DNA of 64,000 nt from positions 62,001 through 126,000 of the forward strand of contig JAIYDL010000018.1 of assembly GCA_027487515.1 (NCBI GenBank), in the 5' to 3' direction. Source of the stretch: Pseudomonadota bacterium (GTDB taxonomy: Bacteria > Bdellovibrionota > Bacteriovoracia > Bacteriovoracales > Bacteriovoracaceae). A program made the translations under genes and the position numbers. The notes beneath the pieces are model-generated. The model searched no databases and had not been told where the DNA came from. It saw nothing but the letters and a program-made list of their open reading frames with translations. Below, piece after piece: positions 17,979 to 26,805 of the stretch; the stretch's first letter is position 1, and every line of letters begins with the position of its first letter.

Positions 17979-19067
17979 TTACTTTATACTCTTTCGCATA
18001 TTCACTTTCTTGATCCGATACTCGATGAGCGGATTGGAAACATTCCTGCGCTTGAAGACGAGCTCTCCGACTCCCGTGACGATCGGTGTGGTGACGTCGG
18101 CCACCAGTTTCGATCCCGAAAGCTTGTAGCGTGTTCGGATGAGTTGAGTTTGCTGATCGGGGGATGCGAAGGTTGGTTTTTTTAAGTAGTACTCCACGAG
18201 CTCGACCGGGGAGAGGTACGCGCTGTTGTCCATCCCCGGAAGGTACGGGAGCTTTTCCATGAAGGTCTTGGCGGTCTGAATGACGCCGATGTCGATGGTC
18301 GAGGAGCAACGCATGCTCGCATCGGGCCGGCAGATCTGGTAGTTCCGATGGAGGAGGTCTCCCTGTTCATTCACAGTGATCTCCTGAAGATCACTCTCGT
18401 CGGAATTTACCATCCCGAGGAACCGCAGCGGCCGTTTCCCCACGAAGTCGCAGGAGCCCGGTTTTCCCGCCGGAGAGCAAGTGATGTTACAGCCCGTGCC
18501 TCCGAGGACCGAGTTTTGGCAGTCGTAGAAACTCATCTCGGACGTTAACAGGAGTAAACGATTTTTCTCCCAAGGAGATTCGCGAAGGTTCGGAAATTTC
18601 GAGATACTTAAACCCGGGTCGGCGAAGTTTTTATTGATCCCCCGATAGGCCGCGCCGTCGAAGGTGTTCTCCGGCTGCACGGCAAATTTAAGCATCTCAT
18701 CTTGGTAGCCTTTTCTGACGAGAAAGAAGATCGATTTAGACTTTCCCGTCGCCGGGGCGACTTTCAACGTCAGGGTCCGGTCACACTCACTTGTGCACAA
18801 TTCGTTGGGAGCGAGGACAAAGAAGGGGCGATTAGCGTCATCCTTGATGTTCAGGTAATTAAAACTCGGCTCTGCGCTCATGAGGTCGAGGTTAATCACC
18901 TTCCCGCCGCCGTACTTACTGATCGTTGCCTGGATGTCTTCGCCGAGCCGGTTCGTCTCTCGGCGGTTGTAGTTGTAGATGCCGTACGAAGCCAGGGCGA
19001 GGGCCCCGGTCAGGCCCATGGTGATGAGGGTTTCGACGAGGGTAAAGCCGGTTTGGTTGTTTCTCAT
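17979..19067 (-). CDS. PilW-like minor pseudopilin
   Basis: A 362-residue protein with a type III (prepilin) signal: 'NNQTG|FTLVETLITMG', where Gly is followed by Phe1 and Glu5, then a hydrophobic helix. Prepilin peptidase would cleave after Gly and methylate Phe. The large C-terminal region has about nine cysteines ('GTGCNITCSPAGKPGSCDF'). Length and position after a PilV-like gene fit PilW. The ATG overlaps the upstream gene by 4 bases. Confidence 0.75.
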   Translation of the reverse strand: MRNNQTGFTLVETLITMGLTGALALASYGIYNYNRRETNRLGEDIQATISKYGGGKVINLDLMSAEPSFNYLNIKDDANRPFFVLAPNELCTSECDRTLTLKVAPATGKSKSIFFLVRKGYQDEMLKFAVQPENTFDGAAYRGINKNFADPGLSISKFPNLRESPWEKNRLLLLTSEMSFYDCQNSVLGGTGCNITCSPAGKPGSCDFVGKRPLRFLGMVNSDESDLQEITVNEQGDLLHRNYQICRPDASMRCSSTIDIGVIQTAKTFMEKLPYLPGMDNSAYLSPVELVEYYLKKPTFASPDQQTQLIRTRYKLSGSKLVADVTTPIVTGVGELVFKRRNVSNPLIEYRIKKVNMRKSIK

Positions 19068-19528
19068 GGGTCCTTCACAATGAACTCATACTGCTGGTAT
19101 GTTTTCGGGAAGAGTTCCTTATGGGTGATTCGGAGGGTGACCTTGTGAAGACCCCGGTACTCCATGGAGCCGATCCGGAGAGGTGTCACGATGTAGCCGA
19201 CACGCCCCGGGCATTCAGGGAAAGCCTCCAGTGGTACGAACCCGTCATTCACCCAGCATAAGCGTAAGCTCTCCTGAACACTGGCGTAGGTATTGCGGTT
19301 CAAAAAATCATTCGGGGCAAAGTCAATTTTCTCCCGAGCGACATTGGCCCGGATGGATTCGAGAAGGCTCGTGATAAGACTCTCCTGGATGGCCGCCTTA
19401 TCGATGACTTCCTTCTTCTCGCCGATGAAATCGACCCCGTTCAAAATGATCACGGAGCCGACACCCAAAAGGCCAAAGCCGATCAGGACTTCGAGCATTC
19501 CGATCCCGCGCTGGTTTTTCGTGATCAT
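19064..19528 (-). CDS. PilV-like minor pseudopilin
   Basis: A 154-residue protein with prepilin signal 'KNQRG|IGMLEVLIGFGLL' (Glu5 present) followed by the hydrophobic helix. The start at 19528 is set by a near-perfect ribosome site GGAGGTGAT just upstream, inside the end of the previous gene; the ATG overlaps that gene's TGA (ATGA). Such proteins prime assembly of type IV pili or type II secretion pseudopili. Two cysteines ('RLCWVND', 'FPECPG') may form a disulfide. Confidence 0.78.
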   Translation of the reverse strand: MITKNQRGIGMLEVLIGFGLLGVGSVIILNGVDFIGEKKEVIDKAAIQESLITSLLESIRANVAREKIDFAPNDFLNRNTYASVQESLRLCWVNDGFVPLEAFPECPGRVGYIVTPLRIGSMEYRGLHKVTLRITHKELFPKTYQQYEFIVKDP

Positions 19529-22485
19529 CGGATCACCTCCACTCGAGACTCCTCTTTGATGATCCACTTCTGGATCCGGTTCGCTTTCTGTGAGGTCATC
19601 GTGTCTCCGGCGTTGGCAATCCCGATGTCCGGATCCACGGTTGTCCACGTGAAGTTGTTGGGTCCGTTGTTGACCAGGTTCAGGGCGGTGCAGTTCCGAA
19701 GCCTCGAGGGCAGTGACCCGTCGGTCAGGTAGTCGAGAAACGTCTTTGAGACGATGGTGGAGAGAGTGCACTGCGGATTCCCACTGTTCAAATCGGTGAG
19801 AATGAAGTCTCCGGCCTTCGCATCCCAAACGCTGTACCAAGACACCTGCGCATCGGTTTGCTGACTGAGCTCTTTGACGATGAAGGTCCCGATCATGTGA
19901 AGTGGGTTCGTCCGGGGTTCGATCGTGAGTTTCTTACACACGTAGAAACCGTACACAACGTTGCGGGTGGACTTCACGATGCACTCGTCGACGATGGACT
20001 TCGTCAGCGATGGCAAGTGGCCTTCCTGTAAGTCTTCGGCGAAAACGATCTGCGGAAGAGTCGAATGGTCGTTGGTGTCGACGACGGCGCCGGCCGGCGT
20101 GTTCGCGTAGTTCCAGGAAAAGCTCGAACTTCCGGACATGTCGTTGTCCCAGTCGGCCAGGCCCATCCCATTCGGACAGTCGAGGTGCACGATCTCGCGG
20201 GGATCGGGTAAACTGACGACCCGGTTCTGATCCGCGGTTCTCCAGCTATCATGGAGCGTGTAATCAGTGATGTCCGGATCGAGCGGTTTCAGGGCCACTT
20301 GAAAGTTCACTTCATCGACCAGGTGTAAGCTGATCGACCGGCGTTCGATCCCGAAATGGAAAGCCTGGAAGTTCAGCTGGAGTCCCAGGTTATTCTCGAG
20401 TTTCTTCTTCAGAAGCGGGAAGAACAACTTCCAGCCCGGGGTCACAGATAGATTGAGGAGCTTCTGATTGAGGATGTCTTTGCTGGCCGCACCGACCATT
20501 TTGGATTGGTCCTCGAGTCTGATTGTTAACCGGGGTCTGTTGGTCGCACCGGTTGGATCGTTAACGACGGTCTGTAGATCGACGAAGTAGGAGCGAAGCT
20601 TGGCGCGCTCAAGGGTGAACGCATTGAGTTCGTCTCCGTAGTCACAGACGTGCATAATGGTCGGCGGACTTATGACCCCTGCACACGAAACGGAGCTGGC
20701 CGGGTACTTAAGGGCAGCGCACTGGGCAGAGACCCTGGTCTCGCAGAGGTCGCGAAGGTCTTTGGCCGCTTTGAAGTAGTCTTGGTAGGTTTTAGTCGAG
20801 TAAAGGACGTGGGAGCTCGGGACGACGTCGTCGTAGCTATTCCGGTCGGCATTATCGAGGGCCGAAAGCATGCCCTCAAGGGTCCCGGGTTTTGTGGGCG
20901 ATTCGTCTTTTCTAAAGCCCAGGCGATCGAGGTAGATACTGATGGCGATCTGGGACGGGCCACCGATCGTCCCGGAGAAGTTATCCCTTTCACCCAGGTC
21001 AAAGTCTTCGCCGATGGGAGACACGAAGAGGGTGCCATAGGAAGAAACACCATCCGCGGGTCTTGGGACCTCGAATTTTAAAAAGTCGCTCCGAAGGAGG
21101 CTCCGGTCCCGTGGTCGGCCCACGATCGCCGGGAGAGACCCGGGTTTAAAGCGGTTGAACTTCGTCAGTGCAACCCGAACCCGCGCCTCCGTGCTCGTGT
21201 TGAGCTCTTTCTTGTAGGCGAGCTTCGACTCCCGGTGGAGGCTCGGGGTCGTTTGGTACTTCGTCTCGTTGATACAAGACTGAAGCACGTTCATGTCGGC
21301 GGACGTTGTTCCGGTATGGTCAAAGAGGTTATAGAAGCCTTTGTCCTCGGTGGCGTCCAGGTGAATCCCACCCAAGAAGCCTCTGAAGCCCGGGTAGCAG
21401 TCTTGTTTCGAAGCGTAGGGATGGCCCCGCTCAGCGAAGGTGTAAGGACTGCCGTTCTTTTGCGTGATCTGGCCCGGGCGGAAGACTCGAGAAGAATCCC
21501 CACTGTTAAAAATGCCGAGGGTCACCGTATTGTAGAAGATCGAAGTCTTCTCGCCGTTACCAGGGGTCAGGCAGCGTGGCCTTAAGGGCTCGTTCGGAAG
21601 CATGGTCGAGGACGATCCCGTTGCTTGGGGGAGAGTGATGTTTCCGGCGACGTAGACTGGACCGTGGAACTCGTTGTTGAGGCCCGCATCAAGGTTATCA
21701 TACTTGATCAGTGAGAACGTATGCAGTCGGCGTGGGAACAAGGTGTAGAAGCTTGTGGAGTGCGCCGTTCTGATGGAGTGGCAGCGGATCTTTAGCGGGT
21801 TGATATTCGGCACGATCGCCACTTTGATCTTCTGCGCATCACCCTTCCCCATGTTCCCTTTGATCCGTAACTGAGAGATCTCAATGTCGACGGAGTTCAC
21901 GCACTCCCGGATCCCGCGAGTCATGGTGTAGAGCGGATGCTGGTCGTTCATGTCATCGAGAGTGTCGCGGGAGAGCCGCAGGTTCATGGTCCCGTTCGGC
22001 AAAAGAATTTTATCTACCGTAAGTAGTTTGTTCGTGAGCTTCGGCGACGAGTGATAGCGGATGTAATTGATCGCCATGATCCGGTTGTCTTTCCTCGCCT
22101 CGGTGATGCTCGTCGGGTACGCCTCGACATTCTTATTGGACCACAAGAGTCGCTCGAGGTTCCCTCGGTAAGTGACGATCTCCTCCATCGGCTTCCCGTC
22201 ACTGCAGGCGTCGGACAAGAGGAGATCCGTCTCCCCGCTCTCAGAGACGTTAAAGCACCAGCGCTCGCGCAAAGCGTGGACGAGGTAGTCGTTGAGGCTC
22301 GCCATGAAAACACGGTAGTTAATGGTCGCCTCGACCCGTGTCTTCTCTTTTTGCATCTTGGGCAGAAGATCCGTGATGGTGTAGGCGAGGCCCCCGACTC
22401 CGAGAGTGACCACGGCCAGAACCATGGGAAGGGAGGCGCCACGCTGATTTTTAGATAAAAGTTGTTGAATCTTCATGATTCTCAT
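19525..22485 (-). CDS. Very large PilX/GspK-like pseudopilin-type protein
   Basis: A 986-residue protein that begins like a pseudopilin ('KNQRG|ASLPMVLAVVTLGVG') but lacks Glu5, a feature of PilX and GspK tip pilins. The ~950-residue soluble part is far larger than PilX (~200) or GspK (~320), has many cysteines, and matches no domain I recognise. It is first in the operon with PilV- and PilW-like genes. The start is uncertain: ATG at 22485 fits a leaderless mRNA (a -10 box ends 5 bases upstream); a second ATG at 22476 has a weak GAGAA before it. Confidence 0.65.
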   Translation of the reverse strand: MRIMKIQQLLSKNQRGASLPMVLAVVTLGVGGLAYTITDLLPKMQKEKTRVEATINYRVFMASLNDYLVHALRERWCFNVSESGETDLLLSDACSDGKPMEEIVTYRGNLERLLWSNKNVEAYPTSITEARKDNRIMAINYIRYHSSPKLTNKLLTVDKILLPNGTMNLRLSRDTLDDMNDQHPLYTMTRGIRECVNSVDIEISQLRIKGNMGKGDAQKIKVAIVPNINPLKIRCHSIRTAHSTSFYTLFPRRLHTFSLIKYDNLDAGLNNEFHGPVYVAGNITLPQATGSSSTMLPNEPLRPRCLTPGNGEKTSIFYNTVTLGIFNSGDSSRVFRPGQITQKNGSPYTFAERGHPYASKQDCYPGFRGFLGGIHLDATEDKGFYNLFDHTGTTSADMNVLQSCINETKYQTTPSLHRESKLAYKKELNTSTEARVRVALTKFNRFKPGSLPAIVGRPRDRSLLRSDFLKFEVPRPADGVSSYGTLFVSPIGEDFDLGERDNFSGTIGGPSQIAISIYLDRLGFRKDESPTKPGTLEGMLSALDNADRNSYDDVVPSSHVLYSTKTYQDYFKAAKDLRDLCETRVSAQCAALKYPASSVSCAGVISPPTIMHVCDYGDELNAFTLERAKLRSYFVDLQTVVNDPTGATNRPRLTIRLEDQSKMVGAASKDILNQKLLNLSVTPGWKLFFPLLKKKLENNLGLQLNFQAFHFGIERRSISLHLVDEVNFQVALKPLDPDITDYTLHDSWRTADQNRVVSLPDPREIVHLDCPNGMGLADWDNDMSGSSSFSWNYANTPAGAVVDTNDHSTLPQIVFAEDLQEGHLPSLTKSIVDECIVKSTRNVVYGFYVCKKLTIEPRTNPLHMIGTFIVKELSQQTDAQVSWYSVWDAKAGDFILTDLNSGNPQCTLSTIVSKTFLDYLTDGSLPSRLRNCTALNLVNNGPNNFTWTTVDPDIGIANAGDTMTSQKANRIQKWIIKEESRVEVIR

Positions 22486-22490
22486 ATTTT

Positions 22491-22518
22491 AAGATAAAAC
22501 AAAAAAATGTGATGACAA
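22491..22518 (-). promoter_or_regulatory. Probable promoter of the pseudopilin operon
   Basis: On the minus strand: TTGTCA (22518-22513), a 16-base spacer, then TATCTT (22496-22491). The -10 box ends 5 bases before the ATG at 22485, so transcription should start at or very near that codon. The spacer is T-rich. The preceding FHA gene ends ~60 bases upstream, so read-through from argS is also possible. Confidence 0.45.
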
Positions 22519-22579
22519 TTCTTCGATAAATCGGACGACTTCCTCGTAAACCCTCTTGAATATTGGGTTTTCAGGCTTT

Positions 22580-23191
22580 CTAGGGGCCCTTGCTGGTGCC
22601 AGCGGGCTCATCAGGGATTGACTCAAAATCTGGCGTGTCAGCGTTCATATCAGAGTTTAAGTACCAATAGGCAAGACCCCCGAGGAGGACGATGATGAGC
22701 CCATTCATGATCCAGAACTGACCATTGTCCTTCTTCTTCTTTGGTGCTGAAGTTTGCGGGCGGGTTTTTTCTTCTTGAGCTTGTTTCTGAGGTTTAGATT
22801 TTAGTTGGTGGCCGGTGGTGACCTCCGCGGGGTCGGCCCGGGTCTGGAGCGAGGGCTTTGCATTGAGCACAGAGTAGTCGGGGACGGAGTTGTCCTCCGC
22901 ATCCACCTGAAGGTTTTGAACCGCACCGAAGGCCAGGGTGAGGTAGCTCAGGTAAAGAGTCCGGGTGTTGGGTTGGATCCGAACTCCGTCGATGAAGACA
23001 CCGTTGGTGCTTCCGAGGTCGGTGATGAAAACTTCTCCGTTCACGATCTCGAGCTGACAGTGCTGCCGTGACATTCCGTCTTTGGGAATCACGATGGAGC
23101 ACTTCGGTGACCGGCCGATGGTCACCACGTCGTTCTCTTTGACCTTGTAGTCGATGTTTTCTCCGTCGAGGAGCTTGAGCTTGAGGCGCAT
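22580..23191 (-). CDS. Tail-anchored FHA-domain protein
   Basis: A 203-residue protein: FHA domain (~1-100; 'TIGRSPKCSIVIP', 'MSRQHCQLE', 'DLGSTNGVFIDG'), a Lys/Gln-rich linker, then a hydrophobic helix 'GLIIVLLGGLAYWYL' near residues 164-180 and a short acidic tail. The FHA domain would face the cytoplasm. No ribosome site precedes the ATG; TATAAT ends 6 bases upstream, pointing to leaderless expression in addition to any read-through from the FHA gene and argS upstream. Confidence 0.88.
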   Translation of the reverse strand: MRLKLKLLDGENIDYKVKENDVVTIGRSPKCSIVIPKDGMSRQHCQLEIVNGEVFITDLGSTNGVFIDGVRIQPNTRTLYLSYLTLAFGAVQNLQVDAEDNSVPDYSVLNAKPSLQTRADPAEVTTGHQLKSKPQKQAQEEKTRPQTSAPKKKKDNGQFWIMNGLIIVLLGGLAYWYLNSDMNADTPDFESIPDEPAGTSKGP

Positions 23192-23197
23192 GAGTCA

Positions 23198-23225
23198 ATT
23201 ATAAGGGGATCACCGGCAAAAGCAA
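23198..23225 (-). promoter_or_regulatory. Probable leaderless promoter for an FHA gene
   Basis: On the minus strand: TTGCTT (23225-23220), a 16-base spacer, then a perfect TATAAT (23203-23198), ending 6 bases before the ATG at 23191. There is no Shine-Dalgarno sequence between the -10 box and the start codon. It lies in the 39-base gap between two FHA genes. Confidence 0.5.
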
Positions 23226-23230
23226 GAATC

Positions 23231-23824
23231 CTATTTGATCCCGATGTTGATCAGGTAGATCAGGATCATGAGCACCACGATGAACATGAGGATGTACGGG
23301 CGCTTACTTTCTTTGAAGTACAGCTCTTTTTCTTCGAGGGCAAAGTCCTCACTGACGGGATTTCGAGGGCCGATGATTCGAGTCCGTGTTCCCTCGAGGC
23401 GGCGGACCTCAGCGGGGTCGTTGACTCCGAGCTCCTGACCGGTCTTGGCCGCGGCCAGGGCGCCGGGGACGAGCTTCTGGGTCCCCTCATTCCGGGCCCC
23501 GGTCTGGGGGGAGGAAGTGAGTTTCGGAGAAGACACACAGAGCTCGCAGTTCAAGCGTCCGATGGTGATCTGTGAGGCCGAGAGGACGGAGGCCCTGGTT
23601 TTGGGCGTCAGGCGGGTGCCGTCAACGTAGGTGCCGTTAGAACTTTCCAGGTCGGTGATGAGGAAGACACCTTTGGGAGAAATTTCGATCTGGCAGTGCG
23701 TGCGGGAGACGGAGTCATGGGGAATGACGAGATCATTGTTGGGGGATCGCCCCACGGTGACCGTGGTGCTCGGACTCTCGAGCTCGAGGATCTGGTAGGG
23801 AGTGATCTGGACCTTAAGCTTCAT
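23231..23824 (-). CDS. Tail-anchored FHA-domain protein downstream of argS
   Basis: A 197-residue protein with an N-terminal FHA domain ('TVGRSPNNDLVIP', 'VSRTHCQIE', 'DLESSNGTYVDG'), a variable linker, and a hydrophobic C-terminal helix 'YILMFIVVLMILIYLI' that ends at the terminus, so it is a classic tail anchor. The ATG at 23824 follows AGGGGAAC, which contains the argS stop codon, so it is probably translated from the argS message. The longer open frame upstream overlaps argS and is not used. Confidence 0.88.
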   Translation of the reverse strand: MKLKVQITPYQILELESPSTTVTVGRSPNNDLVIPHDSVSRTHCQIEISPKGVFLITDLESSNGTYVDGTRLTPKTRASVLSASQITIGRLNCELCVSSPKLTSSPQTGARNEGTQKLVPGALAAAKTGQELGVNDPAEVRRLEGTRTRIIGPRNPVSEDFALEEKELYFKESKRPYILMFIVVLMILIYLINIGIK

Positions 23825-23834
23825 ACAAGTTCCC

Positions 23835-25580
23835 CTACATCCGCTCCGGTGCTTCGATCCCAAGAAGGGCCAGACCTTCTTTGAGCATCCGAGCAGTGGC
23901 CTGGGAGAGAAGGAGCCGGGAGGAGCGCACGGGCCCGGTCGCCGATCCCACGGGGCACTCGGCGTAGAACGCATTGTAGGCGCGAGAGATGTCGTAGAGA
24001 AGACCCGTAAGGACCGAAGGCCGGTACTGCTCGGTTGCCTGCTGGACCATGTGGTGGAAGTTTAAGAGCGTCGCGACCAGTTCTCGTTCCTGGGGTGCTT
24101 CGATCAGGATGGTGTCAGAGGTCGGGTCTCCGAGTTTAACCAGCATGGACTTGATCCGCGCATGGGCATACTGAATGTAAGGGCCAGACTCGCCGTCGAG
24201 CTTGAGCCACTCCTGCATGTCGAAGACGATTTTCTTCGCCGGGTCGATGCGGATCATGCCGTACTTGATCGCTCCCCGAGCAACGATCTGCGCAGTTCTT
24301 TCGATCTCTTCGGCAGACCACTCGCCCTGGTAGCGCTTGAGGTACTGATCCTTGATCATCTGCACCATGTTTTCGATGAGGGCCTGGAGCGGGACGATGT
24401 TGCCTTTGCGTGAACTCATGGCCCCGTCCGGGAGCTCGACGAAGTCGTACTGGAGGTGGAAGCACTTTTTGGCATTCTCAAAGCCCATGAGCTCCAGCAC
24501 CTTAAAGACCTGTTTGAAGTGGTGCTCCTGGCGTTTGTCGACGACGTAGATGCTCTTTTCGATTTTGTAGTCCTGGAACTTCCGGCGCGCGAGCTCGATG
24601 TCTTTGGTGGCGTAGAGCCCATTGCCATCGGTTTTTAAGAGGAGGCAAAATCCCAGTTTGTGCTCCTCGAGGTTCACACCCACGGCCCCCTGATCTTCGG
24701 TGAAGAGGCCTTTCTTTTGGTACTCGCGCACAAGCTTGACGGAGTCGGAGTCGACCTCGGATTCCCAGTACCAGATGTCAAAGGAGACTCCGGCCCAGTC
24801 GTAGACTTCCTTCATGAGCTCGATGGACCACTGGCGGGTTTCCTTCCACAGATCGTAAAACTCGCCGGATTTTTGTTCGAGCTGCCGGAGGATCTGGGTG
24901 AGCTTCTCCCGGTTCTCGGCTTCGGCGGGAGTGCCGCGCTCCGCTTCGAGCTTATTGTGGGCGGTGGAGTACATGGTGCCGAGCCACGCTCCCCGGCGGG
25001 TCGAGGGAACTTCGCCCTGGTGGTGGTACTTCAGGTACCACAGGCACTTGGCCACGTGTGTCCCGACGTCTCCGGGGAACGTGCTTGCGACGATGTCAAA
25101 GCCACTGTAGCGGTGGAGGCGGATGAGGGCATCCCCCAAGCACAGGTTTCGCATGTGCCCCACGTGGAGCTCTTTGTGGGTGTTGGGTTGAGAGTACTCG
25201 ATCATGGTCTTGGGGGTCACGTCCGTGAGCTTGGTCTTGAAGTAAGCCCCGGAGAGGATGGCCGGGACGAGTTTGCCCGCGATCAAGTTAAAGTCGAAGG
25301 TGAAGTTCAGGTACGGGCCCATGGCCTGGGCCGAGGTCACGAACGCTGGCAGCGTTCCCAGCGCCTCGGCGAGGCCCTTGGCCGCTTGCGCCGGATTCGT
25401 TTTGGCTTCCTTGGCCACCATGAAGAGCGGGAATGCCAGGTCTCCCGCTTCTTTGGTCGGTGTCGCTCCGAAGAGTCGGTAAATTTTGTCTTCAGGAAAA
25501 GAGATGGAGAAAACTTTCTCGATGACGGGAGAGAGTGCCCGGGCAAGGTCACGGCGGAATTCATCGTGGTGGGTGAACAC
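23835..25580 (-). CDS. argS: Arginyl-tRNA synthetase
   Basis: A 581-residue class I synthetase that charges tRNA-Arg. It has the HIGH-type motif His139-Val-Gly-His142 preceded by the ArgRS-specific 'EYSQPNTHKELHVGHMRN', and a KMSKS-region variant 'MSSRKGN' near residue 390. The C-terminal anticodon-binding domain ends with 'LLGIEAPERM', as in the family. The start is GTG at 25580, preceded by AAGGA. It leads an operon with one or two FHA genes. Confidence 0.96.
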   Translation of the reverse strand: MFTHHDEFRRDLARALSPVIEKVFSISFPEDKIYRLFGATPTKEAGDLAFPLFMVAKEAKTNPAQAAKGLAEALGTLPAFVTSAQAMGPYLNFTFDFNLIAGKLVPAILSGAYFKTKLTDVTPKTMIEYSQPNTHKELHVGHMRNLCLGDALIRLHRYSGFDIVASTFPGDVGTHVAKCLWYLKYHHQGEVPSTRRGAWLGTMYSTAHNKLEAERGTPAEAENREKLTQILRQLEQKSGEFYDLWKETRQWSIELMKEVYDWAGVSFDIWYWESEVDSDSVKLVREYQKKGLFTEDQGAVGVNLEEHKLGFCLLLKTDGNGLYATKDIELARRKFQDYKIEKSIYVVDKRQEHHFKQVFKVLELMGFENAKKCFHLQYDFVELPDGAMSSRKGNIVPLQALIENMVQMIKDQYLKRYQGEWSAEEIERTAQIVARGAIKYGMIRIDPAKKIVFDMQEWLKLDGESGPYIQYAHARIKSMLVKLGDPTSDTILIEAPQERELVATLLNFHHMVQQATEQYRPSVLTGLLYDISRAYNAFYAECPVGSATGPVRSSRLLLSQATARMLKEGLALLGIEAPERM

Positions 25581-25613
25581 GGGGATCCTTAGGTATGATT
25601 GTGCAATAATTAT

Positions 25614-26051
25614 CTAATCAATCTTGATGGACATCAAGATATGTTTTCCGATGTGGGGAATGGTGAAGAGCTCTCCCGTCGGGGCAAAGCCCACCCGCAG
25701 GTAAAAGCCCATCGCTTTTTCGCGGGCGTTGCACCACAGAAGGGTGCACTGATTTTGTTTGATCACCGGGAAGGCGGTGCGGAGAAGGGCCGAGGAGAGC
25801 CCCTGGCCTTGGTACTCTGGGAGTGTCGCCATTCCGCGCAGCCGGTACTGGTAAGGTTCCGGGAAGCGCTCGCTGCGCTCGAAGTAAAAGGAGGCCACAC
25901 TGACGAGCTTTTTTTCGACGAAGGCACCTAAGTGGAAGGTCAGTTCGTCGTTATCACCCTGGAAGATGCAGTCATCGAGCGTACCGTTTGGTCGCAGCAT
26001 CTTATGCCGGAGGTGGTGGGTGTCGTTGGCCTTAATTCTTAGTACTTGCAC
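25614..26051 (-). CDS. GNAT-family N-acetyltransferase
   Basis: A 145-residue single-domain acetyltransferase. The acetyl-CoA loop is seen in 'LRGMATLPEYQGQGLSSAL' (Q/R-x-x-G-x-G/A) and the C-terminal 'NAREKAMGFYLRVGFAPTG' is the usual GNAT ending. The substrate cannot be told; the overall look is like small YjhC/ElaA-type proteins. The start is GTG at 26051 with GGAAGC before it. It lies 33 bases upstream of argS on the same strand. Confidence 0.8.
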   Translation of the reverse strand: MQVLRIKANDTHHLRHKMLRPNGTLDDCIFQGDNDELTFHLGAFVEKKLVSVASFYFERSERFPEPYQYRLRGMATLPEYQGQGLSSALLRTAFPVIKQNQCTLLWCNAREKAMGFYLRVGFAPTGELFTIPHIGKHILMSIKID

Positions 26052-26089
26052 GCTTCCGAGAGTAAATAATCCCTCGCTGTTTGAAAAGT

Positions 26090-26725
26090 TTAAAAAAGCG
26101 ATACCCGGATTAAATGCTCGAGACCCAGTTTCCCAACCGTCTGGATGAACGTGCTGAAGATGACGTCCGGGATCTTCGTATTCGGACCACGCCAGTCGGT
26201 TTTGAGCCCCATGAGACAGAACTTCCCGAGCTCGTGGACAACGACTGTTCCGCGGAGGTCTTTCAGAAAGCCATCCTCGAAAATGAACGGATAGCGCCCA
26301 GGGCCTTTGATCCGCGGAATCTTAAAGCGCACGGACATGGGGTAGGGCATGAGGGTGTGGTCGATCACAAAAGCGAACCGTTGAGTCTTTTCGTCGTACT
26401 GACTGGTTTTAATGAAGTCGAGGTAGTTGTGGTAGTTCTCATAGAGAGAGAGTTTACGCATCGCCCGGGTGCAGTTCCGCGGGTGGACTCCGGCCACGAA
26501 GAGGAACATTTCTTGCTCCTTTTCTGAGGGCGATGAGACTTTGCCCTGAGAGACAACTTCACCCTTCAGTAGCTCCTCGAGGTGGCCCCGGGAGAGGGAC
26601 GAAAACGGTGCGAGTTCCCGTGCGATGGAGTCACCGAACCCGGGGGAGAGGCGGACTTTCTCCTGGGCAAAAGAGTGATCGTTGATGAAAAAACTCACGA
26701 GGAGAACGAAAAATCGATATCTCAT
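26090..26725 (-). CDS. Exported protein, possibly START/SRPBCC-like
   Basis: A 211-residue protein with a signal peptide ('YRFFVLLVSFFINDHSFA', cleavage before QEK). The mature part has long alternating strands ('RFAFVIDHTLMPYPMSVRFKI', split by loops) and ends with 'TDWRGPNTKIPDVIFSTFI', which resembles the SRPBCC/START helix-grip ending. The ATG at 26725 is chosen because it gives the signal peptide; the open frame upstream overlaps the topoisomerase start region on the other strand. Function is unknown. Confidence 0.6.
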   Translation of the reverse strand: MRYRFFVLLVSFFINDHSFAQEKVRLSPGFGDSIARELAPFSSLSRGHLEELLKGEVVSQGKVSSPSEKEQEMFLFVAGVHPRNCTRAMRKLSLYENYHNYLDFIKTSQYDEKTQRFAFVIDHTLMPYPMSVRFKIPRIKGPGRYPFIFEDGFLKDLRGTVVVHELGKFCLMGLKTDWRGPNTKIPDVIFSTFIQTVGKLGLEHLIRVSLF

Positions 26726-26805
26726 TGGTTGACCTAATGTTCCTCTTGCTCTTAATCTTATCTCATTGATTTTTGATTCAAGCAAACTTATAGGAGCTTT
26801 TGACA

